A DNA stretch of 64,000 nt, taken from NCBI GenBank assembly GCA_964530925.1, contig CAZHBZ010000002.1, forward strand, positions 9,560 to 73,559, given 5' to 3'. A program made the position numbers and the translations under genes. Each line of letters starts with the position of its first letter. Position 1 is the first letter of the stretch. This stretch comes from LiPW-15 sp964530925 (lineage in GTDB: Bacteria; Patescibacteriota; Minisyncoccia; UBA6257; 2-01-FULL-56-20). Below, one piece after another: positions 17,442-26,400 of this stretch. The notes beneath the pieces were generated by a model. It ran no database searches, was not told where the DNA came from, and saw only the letters and a list, made by a program, of their open reading frames with translations.

Positions 17442-18171
17442 ATGACAAATATACCTTATATAATATTTTTTCCAACTTAGTCTCGGGCTTGATGGAGCCT
17501 TCGGCAAATCCCTCCATAAGCTCCGCGAGCCGTCCCACAGAAATTTCGTCTTTAGAATCCAGCTTTTTAAAAAACAGTTTTTGCTTCCGTTTGGCCCGAA
17601 CCTCTCGAGTCAGCTCTCTCACCACTTCTCCAACGTATAAAAGACGGATGGTTTTCTTTGGATCGTTGATCGGCAACTTTTTCCCGCCTGCCGCTTCGCT
17701 AGCAAAAGTCGAAACCACCGAATTATAAAACGGTCTCCCTCCCTCCCCGAATAAATTCGTGAGCCGAAATATGGAAACCTTGATCCCGTGTTTCCTTGAG
17801 ATTTCTTCCAAAAGATTTTCCGCCAAACGCTTGCTTCGCCCATAAACAGAATCGTTCTCCGCCTGCACTGAAGAAGTGAAAATTATTTTTGCCTTCGGAT
17901 TATTCGCCCAAACCGCCTCAGCCAGATTAAAGGTGGTTATGATGCTTCCGGCTACTACTTCCGCGTCCGTTCCCCGGTTGACGGCGGCGGCATGGATTAT
18001 GACATCCGAACTTTTTACGAATTTTTTGAGTGCCGCCTGGGATGGGTGGACCAAGTTATTGTCCGGCAGGTCAAAATAAATGACCTTAAAACCCTCTTTC
18101 TTGAGAGTGTCGGAAAGATGCCTGCCTAAAAACCCTTTTCCGCCGGTTATTCCGACGGTTTTTCGATTCAT
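17425..18171 (-). CDS. SDR reductase half of a split FnlB/Cap5F-like enzyme
   Basis: A 248-residue short-chain dehydrogenase. It has the nucleotide motif GITGGKGFLGRHL and the catalytic YGRSK. It ends KVYLSYVPGN, exactly where fused Cap5F/WbjC proteins pass from the reductase to the cupin domain. In the family it reduces the 4-keto intermediate on the way to UDP-L-pneumosamine or UDP-FucNAc. It sits between the FnlA-like and FnlC-like genes and overlaps the FnlA-like gene by 4 bases. Confidence 0.85.
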   Translation of the reverse strand: MNRKTVGITGGKGFLGRHLSDTLKKEGFKVIYFDLPDNNLVHPSQAALKKFVKSSDVIIHAAAVNRGTDAEVVAGSIITTFNLAEAVWANNPKAKIIFTSSVQAENDSVYGRSKRLAENLLEEISRKHGIKVSIFRLTNLFGEGGRPFYNSVVSTFASEAAGGKKLPINDPKKTIRLLYVGEVVRELTREVRAKRKQKLFFKKLDSKDEISVGRLAELMEGFAEGSIKPETKLEKILYKVYLSYVPGN

Positions 18172-19214
18172 TTTCCTTGTGCTTTTAGTTCCGCCTTGAC
18201 CTCATCCAAAGACAATATCAATTGCTTTGTCTCCTCTAGTGTCAATCGTCTGGTGTTCGCGGAAGTAAATCCCTCGTCCGGAAGATCTATTTTTTTGACC
18301 CCTTTAAAATAATAATCGCGATAATCAATTCCGTTGCCTTCCGGAACGATCTTGTAATACTCACCCATGTCTTCTGCGCGAAAAACTTCCTCCGAAGAAA
18401 GAAGAACTTCGTGCATTTTTTCTCCGGGACGAATTCCTATCTCTTCGACTCCGGCTTTATGATCGAAAATGGAAACCAGCGCCTCGGCCACGTCCGCCAT
18501 CGTAGAAGCTGGAGCTTTTCTTACATACATTTCTCCTTGCTTCCCATGAGCAAGCGCGAACAATACAAGATCCGTCGCTTCTGACATCGGCATCATAAAT
18601 CTGGTCATTTGATTGTGAGTGACCGTAAGAGGTTTGCCGGCTTTAATTTTACTCACGAAATACGGCAGCACGGACCCGCGCGTGTACATAACGTTTCCGT
18701 ATCGGGTTCCGCAAACCACGGTTTTAGAATTATTCTCGCTCCGCGAGGCCGCGATCATAACTCTTTCCATCAAGGCCTTGGTCATGCCCATCACGTTTAT
18801 CGGGTACACAGCCTTGTCGGTCGAGAGTATGACAACCCGTTCCACACCATGGTGAATTGCCGCCTGAATCACATTGTGCGCTCCAAGCGCATTGGTCCTA
18901 ATTGCTTCTACGGGAAAGAACTCGCAATTCGGAACCTGTTTTAAGGCCGCCGCGTGAAAAACCAAGTCTATCCCTTTCATGAGATAGGTCACGGTGTCAT
19001 GGTCGCGCACATCGCCCAAAACAAACTTAAGCCGGGGATCGTTAAATTTGTTCCCCATGTCGAATTGCTTTTTCTCATCCCGGCTGAAAATAATTATTTG
19101 TTTTGGCTCTAGCTTCAAAAGGCGTTCGGCCATGGCATTGCCAAAAGAACCGGTCCCGCCGGTTATAAGGATCGTTTTGCCGTTTATATTTTTGGCTACA
19201 TCTTCTTCGCTCAT
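18168..19214 (-). CDS. UDP-GlcNAc 4,6-dehydratase/5-epimerase, FnlA/Cap5E-like
   Basis: A 348-residue SDR of the FlaA1/Cap5E family. It has the nucleotide motif LITGGTGSFGNAMAERLL and the family catalytic block STDKAVYPINVMGMTK, with Met and Lys in place of the usual Tyr-Lys pair. It would start UDP-L-FucNAc synthesis from UDP-GlcNAc. It is the first gene of the operon (fnlA, fnlB part 1, fnlB part 2, fnlC, glycosyltransferase). A TATAAT box 12 bases before the ATG gives a leader of only about five bases. Confidence 0.9.
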   Translation of the reverse strand: MSEEDVAKNINGKTILITGGTGSFGNAMAERLLKLEPKQIIIFSRDEKKQFDMGNKFNDPRLKFVLGDVRDHDTVTYLMKGIDLVFHAAALKQVPNCEFFPVEAIRTNALGAHNVIQAAIHHGVERVVILSTDKAVYPINVMGMTKALMERVMIAASRSENNSKTVVCGTRYGNVMYTRGSVLPYFVSKIKAGKPLTVTHNQMTRFMMPMSEATDLVLFALAHGKQGEMYVRKAPASTMADVAEALVSIFDHKAGVEEIGIRPGEKMHEVLLSSEEVFRAEDMGEYYKIVPEGNGIDYRDYYFKGVKKIDLPDEGFTSANTRRLTLEETKQLILSLDEVKAELKAQGK

Positions 19215-19261
19215 TTAAGTGTGTTTATTATAAATCGATTCTCAAAAATTGGCAAATGCTG

Positions 19262-20083
19262 CTACTTTGTCTTCTTCGCCCTTAGAATATTCACGTCCAC
19301 CATCCACCTATACCAAAATCCTTGTAAAAAATGGAATCTCGTTCCGACCCAACCGTCCAAAAACCCAAGTTGGAAAAAATATCTATAGATGAAATACAGT
19401 ATGACCCGCAAAAACGGCGGAAATTTATAATACACTCCCATTTTAAGGCGATAGTTCCGGCTGAACTCTCCATCTTCGAAAGTTTTATTTTTATCGCTCA
19501 AATATGCCCGCGCTTCGCGAACGGCATATTTTCTGTGCTTCTCTTTCCACTCCTCCAATCCTTTCAAATTATTATCAACAAAATCATTATTGAGCTTCTC
19601 GGTTGTTCCGCGCGTCAAAACCAGATGCTCATCCATCTCGCGCTCCTCGCTCTTGCCCCACCCCTTCCGAAAAATTCGGAGGAGCCAGGTCGGATAATAC
19701 CCCCCATGCCTTATCCACCGACCCAAAAAATAATTACGTCTTTTTATATAAAATCCGCCCATGTTCGCGTCTGCCTCTGGAAGTTTTTCTAAAATTTCGG
19801 CTTTTAATTCCGGCAAAAGCTCCTCATCCGCGTCCAACCGCAAGATCCAATCTCCACTAAACTCCAAATTCCCCAACGCCCAATTTAATTGATCTGCCTG
19901 ATTTTTAAATTCGTGAACCACGAATTTAGCGCCGAATCTTTCCGCGATCTCTTTGGTTCCGTCAGTAGAACCCGAATCCACGATTATTATCTCCGACACC
20001 AGGTCCCCGGCACTCTCAAGACACTTCGAAAGGTTCGCTTCTTCGTTGTAGGTCAGAATCAAAAGTGAAATATTCGGCTTCAT
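19262..20083 (-). CDS. GT2 glycosyltransferase (WaaE/KdtX-like)
   Basis: A 273-residue GT-A enzyme. It begins ISLLILTYNEEANLSKCLES, has IIIVDSGSTDGTKEIAERFG for nucleotide binding and RLDADEELLPEL as its DxD-like metal site. The middle part (RRNYFLGRWIRHGGYYPTWL) and the hydrophobic FILYFIYR-like C-terminal region are typical of the WaaE/KdtX branch. It adds a sugar in the cytoplasm during assembly of the repeat unit. Donor and acceptor cannot be read. Confidence 0.85.
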   Translation of the reverse strand: MKPNISLLILTYNEEANLSKCLESAGDLVSEIIIVDSGSTDGTKEIAERFGAKFVVHEFKNQADQLNWALGNLEFSGDWILRLDADEELLPELKAEILEKLPEADANMGGFYIKRRNYFLGRWIRHGGYYPTWLLRIFRKGWGKSEEREMDEHLVLTRGTTEKLNNDFVDNNLKGLEEWKEKHRKYAVREARAYLSDKNKTFEDGEFSRNYRLKMGVYYKFPPFLRVILYFIYRYFFQLGFLDGWVGTRFHFLQGFWYRWMVDVNILRAKKTK

Positions 20084-20114
20084 ATAGTGAGCTTACCTCG
20101 TGAACGATTTTTTT

Positions 20115-20142
20115 ACAAAAAGCTCCGGCTTGCGGCCGGAGC
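20115..20142 (-). terminator. Intrinsic terminator
   Basis: GCTCCGGC (20122-20129) pairs with GCCGGAGC (20135-20142). A T-run follows on the minus strand, seven bases after the stop of the gene at 20149. Confidence 0.75.
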
Positions 20143-20148
20143 GTGATT

Positions 20149-20850
20149 TCAGTACTTGTCGTTCCTGTTGCGCAGGGTGTCAGTTAGCCAGTCTGCCAAA
20201 AGCTTCGTATTCGGAATGACGCAATGCCCGCCGATCTTTCCGGGCATAGCCTTCAAGACGGGCCTTACCACCTGCGGCATTCCAAGCTCTCTATACCCTC
20301 GGTTATAGTCGCTATTCGGTTCGGTATATACCTCTTCAAAATCTAGACCCAGCTCATCACAGATGCGTTTCGCTTCCTTGGCGAAGACGATATTCCAACC
20401 GTAATAGGTGGTATCAAGAATCTTCAAAAGTTCCGTGGTTTCCGGTTTCGGAAAAGTTTTTGTTTTGACACCTGCGGCTTCGAAATCCGCAGCCGCTTCA
20501 AGGGCCCTGGCTCCTCCGAAATATTTTTCGAAGGTCAGGATCCCCTTGGCGAGATGCGGGTGAACTCCGCGAATCGGGCTATGGACCGCGTTCTGTCCGA
20601 TTTTCCGGGTCGTGCCGACGGGCACCGTGGAATGGACGACAACGATTTCAGGATGATACTGCCGGACATAGTTCTTCGCGGCCCGCACAAATCCCTTGCC
20701 CGGCGGGAAACAGATATGCAGAACTCCAAAGCTTCCCTTCGGACCTCCCTCCACATCGCGAATTTCCACGGACCACCGCCCTCCCAAGACCTCCTTGAGG
20801 GCGACACCAACCTCCCCCGCGCCAACGATAAGATGCGTGCGATTTTTCAA
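20149..20850 (-). CDS. Shortened UDP-glucose/GDP-mannose dehydrogenase-like protein
   Basis: A 233-residue protein with parts of the NDP-sugar 6-dehydrogenase family: a Rossmann start (LIVGAGEVGVALKEVL), VVHSTVPVGTTRKIGQ, the helix stretch PETTELLKILDTTYYGWNIV and a late GGHCVIPNTKLLAD whose Cys matches the catalytic-cysteine block. The usual C-terminal NDP-binding domain is absent, and the protein is about half the normal 390-450 residues. It starts at TTG behind a GGAAGGAGG site and has its own terminator. It may act on a smaller substrate or be regulatory. Function is not known. Confidence 0.6.
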   Translation of the reverse strand: MKNRTHLIVGAGEVGVALKEVLGGRWSVEIRDVEGGPKGSFGVLHICFPPGKGFVRAAKNYVRQYHPEIVVVHSTVPVGTTRKIGQNAVHSPIRGVHPHLAKGILTFEKYFGGARALEAAADFEAAGVKTKTFPKPETTELLKILDTTYYGWNIVFAKEAKRICDELGLDFEEVYTEPNSDYNRGYRELGMPQVVRPVLKAMPGKIGGHCVIPNTKLLADWLTDTLRNRNDKY

Positions 20851-20921
20851 AGGAATGCCTCCTTCCTATTAGATTCTTTACTAACACCATATTCTCCGAA
20901 GAGATGCGCTAAGTCAAGAAA

Positions 20922-22115
20922 TCATTTACCGCCATCTTCAATTATCTTGCGATATTCTAAAATGAATTTTTTTGCGATGCTTTCCTCGGAAAGATATTTC
21001 TCAGCCGCGATCCTGCCGTTTGCACCGAATTTGCCGCGTAATTGGTCATCCGCAAGTATTTTTTCGATCGCTCCCGCAAGCTCATTTTTATCCTTTTTTA
21101 TAACCATACCCGCCCCGCCTTCGTCGACTATTCCCGAAACCCCAACTCCCGTCGTTGCGATGACCGGAATTCCCATCGCCATCGCCTCCGCGGTGGCCAT
21201 GCCGAAACTCTCCGACTCCGACGGTTGAACCAATAAATCGGTCGCCCTAAGAGCGATTTCTTTTTGGCGGCCGGAGAGCATGCCGGCAAAAACTATATTT
21301 TCTCCCAACCCATAATCGGAAATTAGTTTCTCCACCTCCTTTTTATATCCTTTTTCGTCATCTCCGCCGATTATCAACAGCCTTACCGAAACTTTTTGGC
21401 GAATCAGATCCGCGAAAGCCGGGATTAGAGTGTCGAATCCTTTTATTTTGCTGATCCTCCCGAGACAAGAAACTATCTTCTCTTCTGCGCGAACGCCAAA
21501 TCTTTTTCTGAATTCGTGAACCTCTTCTGCGGAAACAGAACCTAATTCCGGCAACTTTATGCCGTTTGGCAAAACCATCGAGTGTTTAAGCGGCAATCCC
21601 AAATCGATATAATCCCCCTCTTCCTCTTTGCTCGTAAAATCCATCCCCGCGGCACCAGCTAAATTTCTTTTTTCTATAAGAAAAATATATATCTTTTTTT
21701 TCAGGCGAGATGTGGAAAGCGGATTTTTCATTAAATTCCCGCGCGGAGAAATAATATAAGGAACTCCGTATTTTTTCGCGTAATATGCTCCAAATGCGGA
21801 GGCCGACAAAAAGGTGGAAGTAATGTGTACGATGTCAAAATTTTTTATTGTTTTTTTGATCGCCCGCCTCATTAAGGTGGAGTTATACCAGCCAACCGGA
21901 AAGTTGAGCGGAAAATAATATATTTTTACCCCATCCATATCCACCGGCTCCCCGAGCGGCACGTTTAACCTGGACTTGCCATCTGCATTGGTCGTATAAA
22001 CAGTTACTTCCGCCCCAGCTGCGACAAGCGCCTTATTCATATTATGAACGCTCTGAACCGGCCCGCCATATCTTGTCGCGGGAAGGTAGCTTGGCACTAT
22101 GTGGAGAATTTTCAT
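20922..22115 (-). CDS. GT4 glycosyltransferase
   Basis: A 397-residue GT-B enzyme. It begins MKILHIVPSYLPATRYGGPV, has a middle GRISKIKGFDTLIPAFADL and the donor-binding SESFGMATAEAMAMGIPVIA with the two glutamates of the E-x7-E motif. The ATG at 22115 is chosen because the upstream extension is unrelated to the family start and overlaps the preceding gene. It lies last in a run of minus-strand genes from 25639. Confidence 0.88.
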   Translation of the reverse strand: MKILHIVPSYLPATRYGGPVQSVHNMNKALVAAGAEVTVYTTNADGKSRLNVPLGEPVDMDGVKIYYFPLNFPVGWYNSTLMRRAIKKTIKNFDIVHITSTFLSASAFGAYYAKKYGVPYIISPRGNLMKNPLSTSRLKKKIYIFLIEKRNLAGAAGMDFTSKEEEGDYIDLGLPLKHSMVLPNGIKLPELGSVSAEEVHEFRKRFGVRAEEKIVSCLGRISKIKGFDTLIPAFADLIRQKVSVRLLIIGGDDEKGYKKEVEKLISDYGLGENIVFAGMLSGRQKEIALRATDLLVQPSESESFGMATAEAMAMGIPVIATTGVGVSGIVDEGGAGMVIKKDKNELAGAIEKILADDQLRGKFGANGRIAAEKYLSEESIAKKFILEYRKIIEDGGK

Positions 22116-22999
22116 ACAAAATTTGGAATTCTTTTTGTTATTCCATATATCCTTCCGCATCTTGAACATTTGTAGGCATTATCGGTCAATATTAACTGGG
22201 CTCGACAGTCGGGGCATACCAAGATATCCGCGAGTTTAATCTTTCGATTTCGAATGTTTTGCGAAAAAACTTTTCTGGCAAGAAACAGGACTATCTTTTT
22301 TAGCTTGGTTTTAAAATCACCCCTCCCGGGAATCCACCCCTCAAGCGTGGCTGGCTCCCAATCAAAAGCATATTCCGGGTTAAGTATTTTATATTTTATT
22401 CCACCCGAACTTCTGCTCCAGTAATATCGGACGTGAAAATCAAACGGATTCCCGGAAAACCAAGGTTGAGCTATTTTTCTGGCTTTATTTTTGAAAAGCT
22501 CAAAAAGTTCTTTGTCTTGAGTTGGCGCCATTTTTTTTCGAATTAGAAGGATCCCGTTTGTATCGGTTATTTCTAACATGTGAAATGGGTAGTTAGTTAA
22601 CCGCTCCATAAAAGCATCCGGCACCTCTATATACCCGGCCCTCCCGACTCTTTGAATCTCGGAAATAAACCTATCCGGACTTTTAGAGTGTTCAAGAACG
22701 TGTGAGGCTATTACAAAATCAAAACTGTCGTCACTAAATGGCAATTTTTCCGCCTCTGCCAAAACTATCGGTCTGTCGGTAATAAGTTTTTCGGAAAACC
22801 TCTCCACGGTGTCCAAGTGCGCATCGCATAATACATTCGCGCGACAGTATGGGTTCCCGCCACTCCCCACCTCAAGAACCAAAGCTTCCTTTGATACGGG
22901 ACAATAAAGCCGGCGCAACGACCAGGCTAAGGAATTTAAGCCCAGCCTCTTAAAAAACTTCATTGCCGAACTTTCTTGTTCTGACCCCTTTGAAAACAT
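22112..22999 (-). CDS. SAM-dependent methyltransferase with C-terminal zinc ribbon
   Basis: About 295 residues from the ATG at 22999, which directly follows the previous stop; a start at 23035 is possible but would overlap by 35 bases. The class I methyltransferase core has VLEVGSGGNPYCRANVLCD and FDFVIASHVLEHSKSPDRF. A Trm112-like zinc ribbon (CPDCRAQL ... CSRCGRIYGITKRIP) closes the protein. Such proteins are common in glycan loci and may methylate a sugar. The substrate is unknown. Confidence 0.78.
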   Translation of the reverse strand: MFSKGSEQESSAMKFFKRLGLNSLAWSLRRLYCPVSKEALVLEVGSGGNPYCRANVLCDAHLDTVERFSEKLITDRPIVLAEAEKLPFSDDSFDFVIASHVLEHSKSPDRFISEIQRVGRAGYIEVPDAFMERLTNYPFHMLEITDTNGILLIRKKMAPTQDKELFELFKNKARKIAQPWFSGNPFDFHVRYYWSRSSGGIKYKILNPEYAFDWEPATLEGWIPGRGDFKTKLKKIVLFLARKVFSQNIRNRKIKLADILVCPDCRAQLILTDNAYKCSRCGRIYGITKRIPNFV

Positions 23000-23000
23000 T

Positions 23001-23921
23001 TTATAAACCAGTTTTCTGAGTTGCTCTCTTCGCAAAAAGCATACCTATATTCATATACGCGTATTTCCCGTGGCGTTCCGGAACATGCAACGGAACTCCT
23101 TTCGTGTGGCTAACTTCAAAACCCGCTTTTTTTAGACGATTCTCGGCCTCTTCAAAGCCATAGTGATACTCCATAACCACATATTCAAATTTTCGCAATA
23201 ATTCATCAGATGTACTGTTCAATATGTCGTATTCCCACCCCTCGCAATCTATTTTCAACAAACCGTCCTCAACGGAATTTGCGAGGACAACAGACTCCAG
23301 CGTGACAACCGGTGTTTTTGTGGCAAATTCTTTTTTCAGCTGATCGTGGGGGCCGAAGACAACTTTGAACATCTCGTCTTCGGAAATATCCGGAAGCGGA
23401 ACTCGGCCAACCCCGGCATGGATAACCTCTATGATCTCTTCCATATGATTCGCGGATACATTCTCCGATGCTATATCCGCAAAAGTTTTTACCGGCTCCA
23501 CGGCTACAACTTTCTTCGCCCCCAAAAGACTAAAATATACCGGCGTATCCCCCAACATTGCCCCAATATCCACAACGGTCCGGTTCGAAAAATTTACATC
23601 CTTAATAAAAGGTTTGTAGCTTTCCCAACCGAACACCTCTTCCAGCATCCAAACACCGGCATCCGCGCAATTAAAGCTGATGTTTTTGCCCATATATACG
23701 ATAGTCGCGTACTTCCCGCTTATCTTACCTTTTGGGAAATAACGGAAAAAACCGACATAATTCATAAATTCCGCCCAGGTTGACCTACTTACCCTTATGG
23801 AAAATCCGCTTTCAAATCTTGCCTCCACCTCTTTATTCAAACCGTATACCCCCAAAAGCACCGCCAAACTATTTTTTACGAACAACAGAACTTTTATAAA
23901 ATCTTTAATTTTAGTTAACAT
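23001..23921 (-). CDS. FkbM family methyltransferase
   Basis: A 306-residue protein with the FkbM landmarks VVDIGAMLGDTPVYFSLLGA (SAM binding), VVAVEP and LLKIDCEGWEYDILNST. FkbM enzymes O-methylate hydroxyl groups, often on sugars. The N-terminal 70 residues are extra. It lies between two other methyltransferases, so this stretch probably decorates the glycan with methyl groups. Confidence 0.85.
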   Translation of the reverse strand: MLTKIKDFIKVLLFVKNSLAVLLGVYGLNKEVEARFESGFSIRVSRSTWAEFMNYVGFFRYFPKGKISGKYATIVYMGKNISFNCADAGVWMLEEVFGWESYKPFIKDVNFSNRTVVDIGAMLGDTPVYFSLLGAKKVVAVEPVKTFADIASENVSANHMEEIIEVIHAGVGRVPLPDISEDEMFKVVFGPHDQLKKEFATKTPVVTLESVVLANSVEDGLLKIDCEGWEYDILNSTSDELLRKFEYVVMEYHYGFEEAENRLKKAGFEVSHTKGVPLHVPERHGKYAYMNIGMLFAKRATQKTGL

Positions 23922-23927
23922 TTTTTA

Positions 23928-24617
23928 TTATTTTTTGCACTCGGCGAATAACGAATGCCCGGGATAAACGTCCAGAGAATCAATATCCGGACACTCTCCC
24001 TTCCTATAATCTTGTTTTCTTACTTCTCTAAATCCTACCGTTTTAAGGTGAGCCTCAAGAGAGCCAAAGTTATACCCGTATTTGTGAGCATGAAAATCAA
24101 ACCTATCTGAAGTATAGAAAAAACTGCGAAGCATTTCATCCACCTTGCCGGAAGCGTAAAGCTTCGCCGCAAAATCCAGATCTGGGACAAGCACCCGCAT
24201 CAACCCCCCGGGCTTCAGCGCCCGATGACAATCTTTCAAAAAATTCAATCCATCCGCTTCGGTTAGATGTTCCAAAAAATGGCTTGTGAAAATGATATCC
24301 AAAGAATTATCTTCAAAAGGAACGCCATCTCTGAGATCGAAGAATAGCAAGCCACTATTTTTTATAATTTCGTTGTACTGCTCTAAGGTGTAAAACTCAG
24401 AAGAACCGGCAAGTTTATATAAAATATCATTGATGGATGAGAGCCTGCGCGAACCGAAAAGAGCGGTAAGGCTTCCATCCACATTTTGCCATCCCGGCAG
24501 ACAGCGCAATCCGCAACCTAAATTCGCCCAGGCGTTATGAGTTGGAACTTTGTATCTCTTGCCCCGGTAAAAAATGTTAGCCGTCGCAAGAACCGCCCCT
24601 ACTAAAAACTTTTTCAT
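23928..24617 (-). CDS. SAM-dependent methyltransferase
   Basis: A 229-residue class I methyltransferase. It has WANLGCGLRCLPGWQNVD (SAM binding) and DIIFTSHFLEHLTEADGLNF followed by RALKPGGLMRVLVPDLDFA. The ATG at 24617 overlaps the stop of the upstream glycosyltransferase by one base, the likely coupled start; a longer frame begins at 24665. Its substrate is unknown. Confidence 0.8.
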   Translation of the reverse strand: MKKFLVGAVLATANIFYRGKRYKVPTHNAWANLGCGLRCLPGWQNVDGSLTALFGSRRLSSINDILYKLAGSSEFYTLEQYNEIIKNSGLLFFDLRDGVPFEDNSLDIIFTSHFLEHLTEADGLNFLKDCHRALKPGGLMRVLVPDLDFAAKLYASGKVDEMLRSFFYTSDRFDFHAHKYGYNFGSLEAHLKTVGFREVRKQDYRKGECPDIDSLDVYPGHSLFAECKK

Positions 24618-25639
24618 TATAGATTTGGGGTTTTGCCGAGCATTTTTTTTATCATCATTATGCAAAAGTCGCAGATATTTTTGCCAAAAACAAGAAGCGC
24701 TGCGGCATATATATAGTAATACGGAGTTGCATTGTATCCCAGTTTACTGAGTTCCTTCGCGTATTTCATAAAAACCCCGACTCCCTTATTCCGATGAATG
24801 GCCAAAATTGGATACGAATATTTAGAAAGATCTCTCATTACGTTGGGCAAAGAATGAAAACCGTATTTCGCATCCATATATTTCGCTATTTTTGGATAGC
24901 CGCTCATAAAAGCTAAGGAGCGGGAGGTGTCTACTGGCCGCGAAACAATCTTTTTAGTTCCTTCTTCATACATTGTTTCTTTGGCGCGGGTTGCCAAGTC
25001 TTCCACTTGTCTGGTAATTGGTGTATCAAAATAGGCGGATTTATACTTCAAGACCAGCTCAGCAACCCAATATATCTGGATTAATCCAAATCGGTCAAAA
25101 TCGTTTATAAGATGCGGCAGTATTAAATCTCTTCGTATTGCGAAGCCGGAAATGAAAACGCTCTTACGAAATATTTCCTCGTAGGTTTTTTCGCCCGGTG
25201 AGAATATCCTGTCGCCGACATAGTAGCGGAAGTCCTCCACGCTCCCGTCCGCATGGACTGTCTCATAGCGCCGGAGGACATAAACTATTTCCGGATTATT
25301 TTTTATGAAGTCGGTCAACTTATCCAAGCCGCCAGAAATAAATTCGTCGTCATCACCCATAAGGACAATCCACTTGCCGCTCGCTGCTTTTACGAGCTCA
25401 ATCAGGTTTCCGTCGTAGCCCAAGTTATTTTCATTCTCCCTGTAAACAACCGAATATTTAGAATTCGATTTAAATTTTTCTACCATCGCCCTTATCTCCG
25501 CCTGTTTAGGGCTCGCGTCCTCGGAAATGACTATCTCGACTTCCTTGGGGTTTTCCGAGTTTATGGTTTTAAGCAACCTTACCAAGGTTTCTGGGCGGTT
25601 GTAGGAAGGAATACAGATTGATACAAATGGTTCCGCCAT
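24617..25639 (-). CDS. GT2 glycosyltransferase (abequosyltransferase-like)
   Basis: A 340-residue GT-A enzyme. It starts FVSICIPSYNRPETLVRLL, has VEIVISEDASPKQAEI and WIVLMGDDDEFISGGLDKL with an acidic metal-binding cluster in place of DxD. The long helical C-terminal region resembles the RfbV/abequosyltransferase branch. It is the first gene of the minus-strand operon that runs to 20922. Confidence 0.82.
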   Translation of the reverse strand: MAEPFVSICIPSYNRPETLVRLLKTINSENPKEVEIVISEDASPKQAEIRAMVEKFKSNSKYSVVYRENENNLGYDGNLIELVKAASGKWIVLMGDDDEFISGGLDKLTDFIKNNPEIVYVLRRYETVHADGSVEDFRYYVGDRIFSPGEKTYEEIFRKSVFISGFAIRRDLILPHLINDFDRFGLIQIYWVAELVLKYKSAYFDTPITRQVEDLATRAKETMYEEGTKKIVSRPVDTSRSLAFMSGYPKIAKYMDAKYGFHSLPNVMRDLSKYSYPILAIHRNKGVGVFMKYAKELSKLGYNATPYYYIYAAALLVFGKNICDFCIMMIKKMLGKTPNL

Positions 25640-25748
25640 TTTGGTCAGTATATTTGTTTATGCCTTTATTTTCAATTAAAATTTGATTGACTTTTAACTG
25701 GCCGGAGATTAATGTTCTGGAAGAATCTTGAGGCGAAAAAGGAGAAAG

Positions 25749-26363
25749 ATGAAAATCTACATTACTACAACCGCGGAAATAGGTGCGCGATGCGCCGCCT
25801 GGGCAATGGAGAACCTCCCACCCGGAGTGTCTTTTGTCGAAAATATGGAAGATTCGGATATCTTTTTTTCGATCTTCTACAACAAGCTGATCTCCGAGGA
25901 ATTTATCGCCGGGCGGAAAAAGTGTCTTAACTTCCACGGCGGGATCCTTCCGGAATATCGAGGCTCCGGCACCATCAATTGGGCGATCATCAATGGAGAA
26001 AAAGAGACCGGGATTACCCTCCATGAGATAGACGCGCAAATTGACCATGGTCCCGTTATTGACATCCAACGAATCCCGATAGAAGACACCGATACAGCGG
26101 GAACCCTCTATGTAAAATTGGAAGAACTGATCTTCCAAATGTTCAAAAGCTGGTTTGCGAGACTCATTTCACTGGACTACATAGCCACCCCCCAAGACCA
26201 TTCCCGGGCAAAACTTTATTTCCGGAAAGATCTCCAAGCCGCAAAAGACCTAACCCGCTTTGTTCGGGCGTTCGAATATCCCGGCAAAGAAAATGCATAC
26301 TACTTAACCAACACAGGAGAGGTGGTTCCTCTAAAATACGAACCGAACAAGGCATCGACATAA
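25749..26363 (+). CDS. Sugar N-formyltransferase
   Basis: A 204-residue protein with the formyltransferase core: NFHGGILPEYRGSGTINWAI holds the catalytic Asn and His, and GITLHEIDAQIDHGPVID holds the third catalytic residue (Asp). It would pass a formyl group from N10-formyl-tetrahydrofolate to an amino sugar, as VioF/QdtF-type enzymes do. The nearby aminotransferase at 26401 is the natural source of the amino sugar. The start at 25749 follows AAGGAGA. It shares a two-way terminator with the aminotransferase gene. Confidence 0.85.
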   Translation: MKIYITTTAEIGARCAAWAMENLPPGVSFVENMEDSDIFFSIFYNKLISEEFIAGRKKCLNFHGGILPEYRGSGTINWAIINGEKETGITLHEIDAQIDHGPVIDIQRIPIEDTDTAGTLYVKLEELIFQMFKSWFARLISLDYIATPQDHSRAKLYFRKDLQAAKDLTRFVRAFEYPGKENAYYLTNTGEVVPLKYEPNKAST

Positions 26364-26370
26364 AAGCAAA

Positions 26371-26397
26371 AGGCCGTCCGCATTTCGCGAACGGCCT
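26371..26397. terminator. Two-way intrinsic terminator
   Basis: AGGCCGT-C-CGC pairs with GCG-A-ACGGCCT around ATTTC, with T-runs on either side. It serves the convergent formyltransferase and aminotransferase genes. Confidence 0.8.
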
Positions 26398-26400
26398 GTT

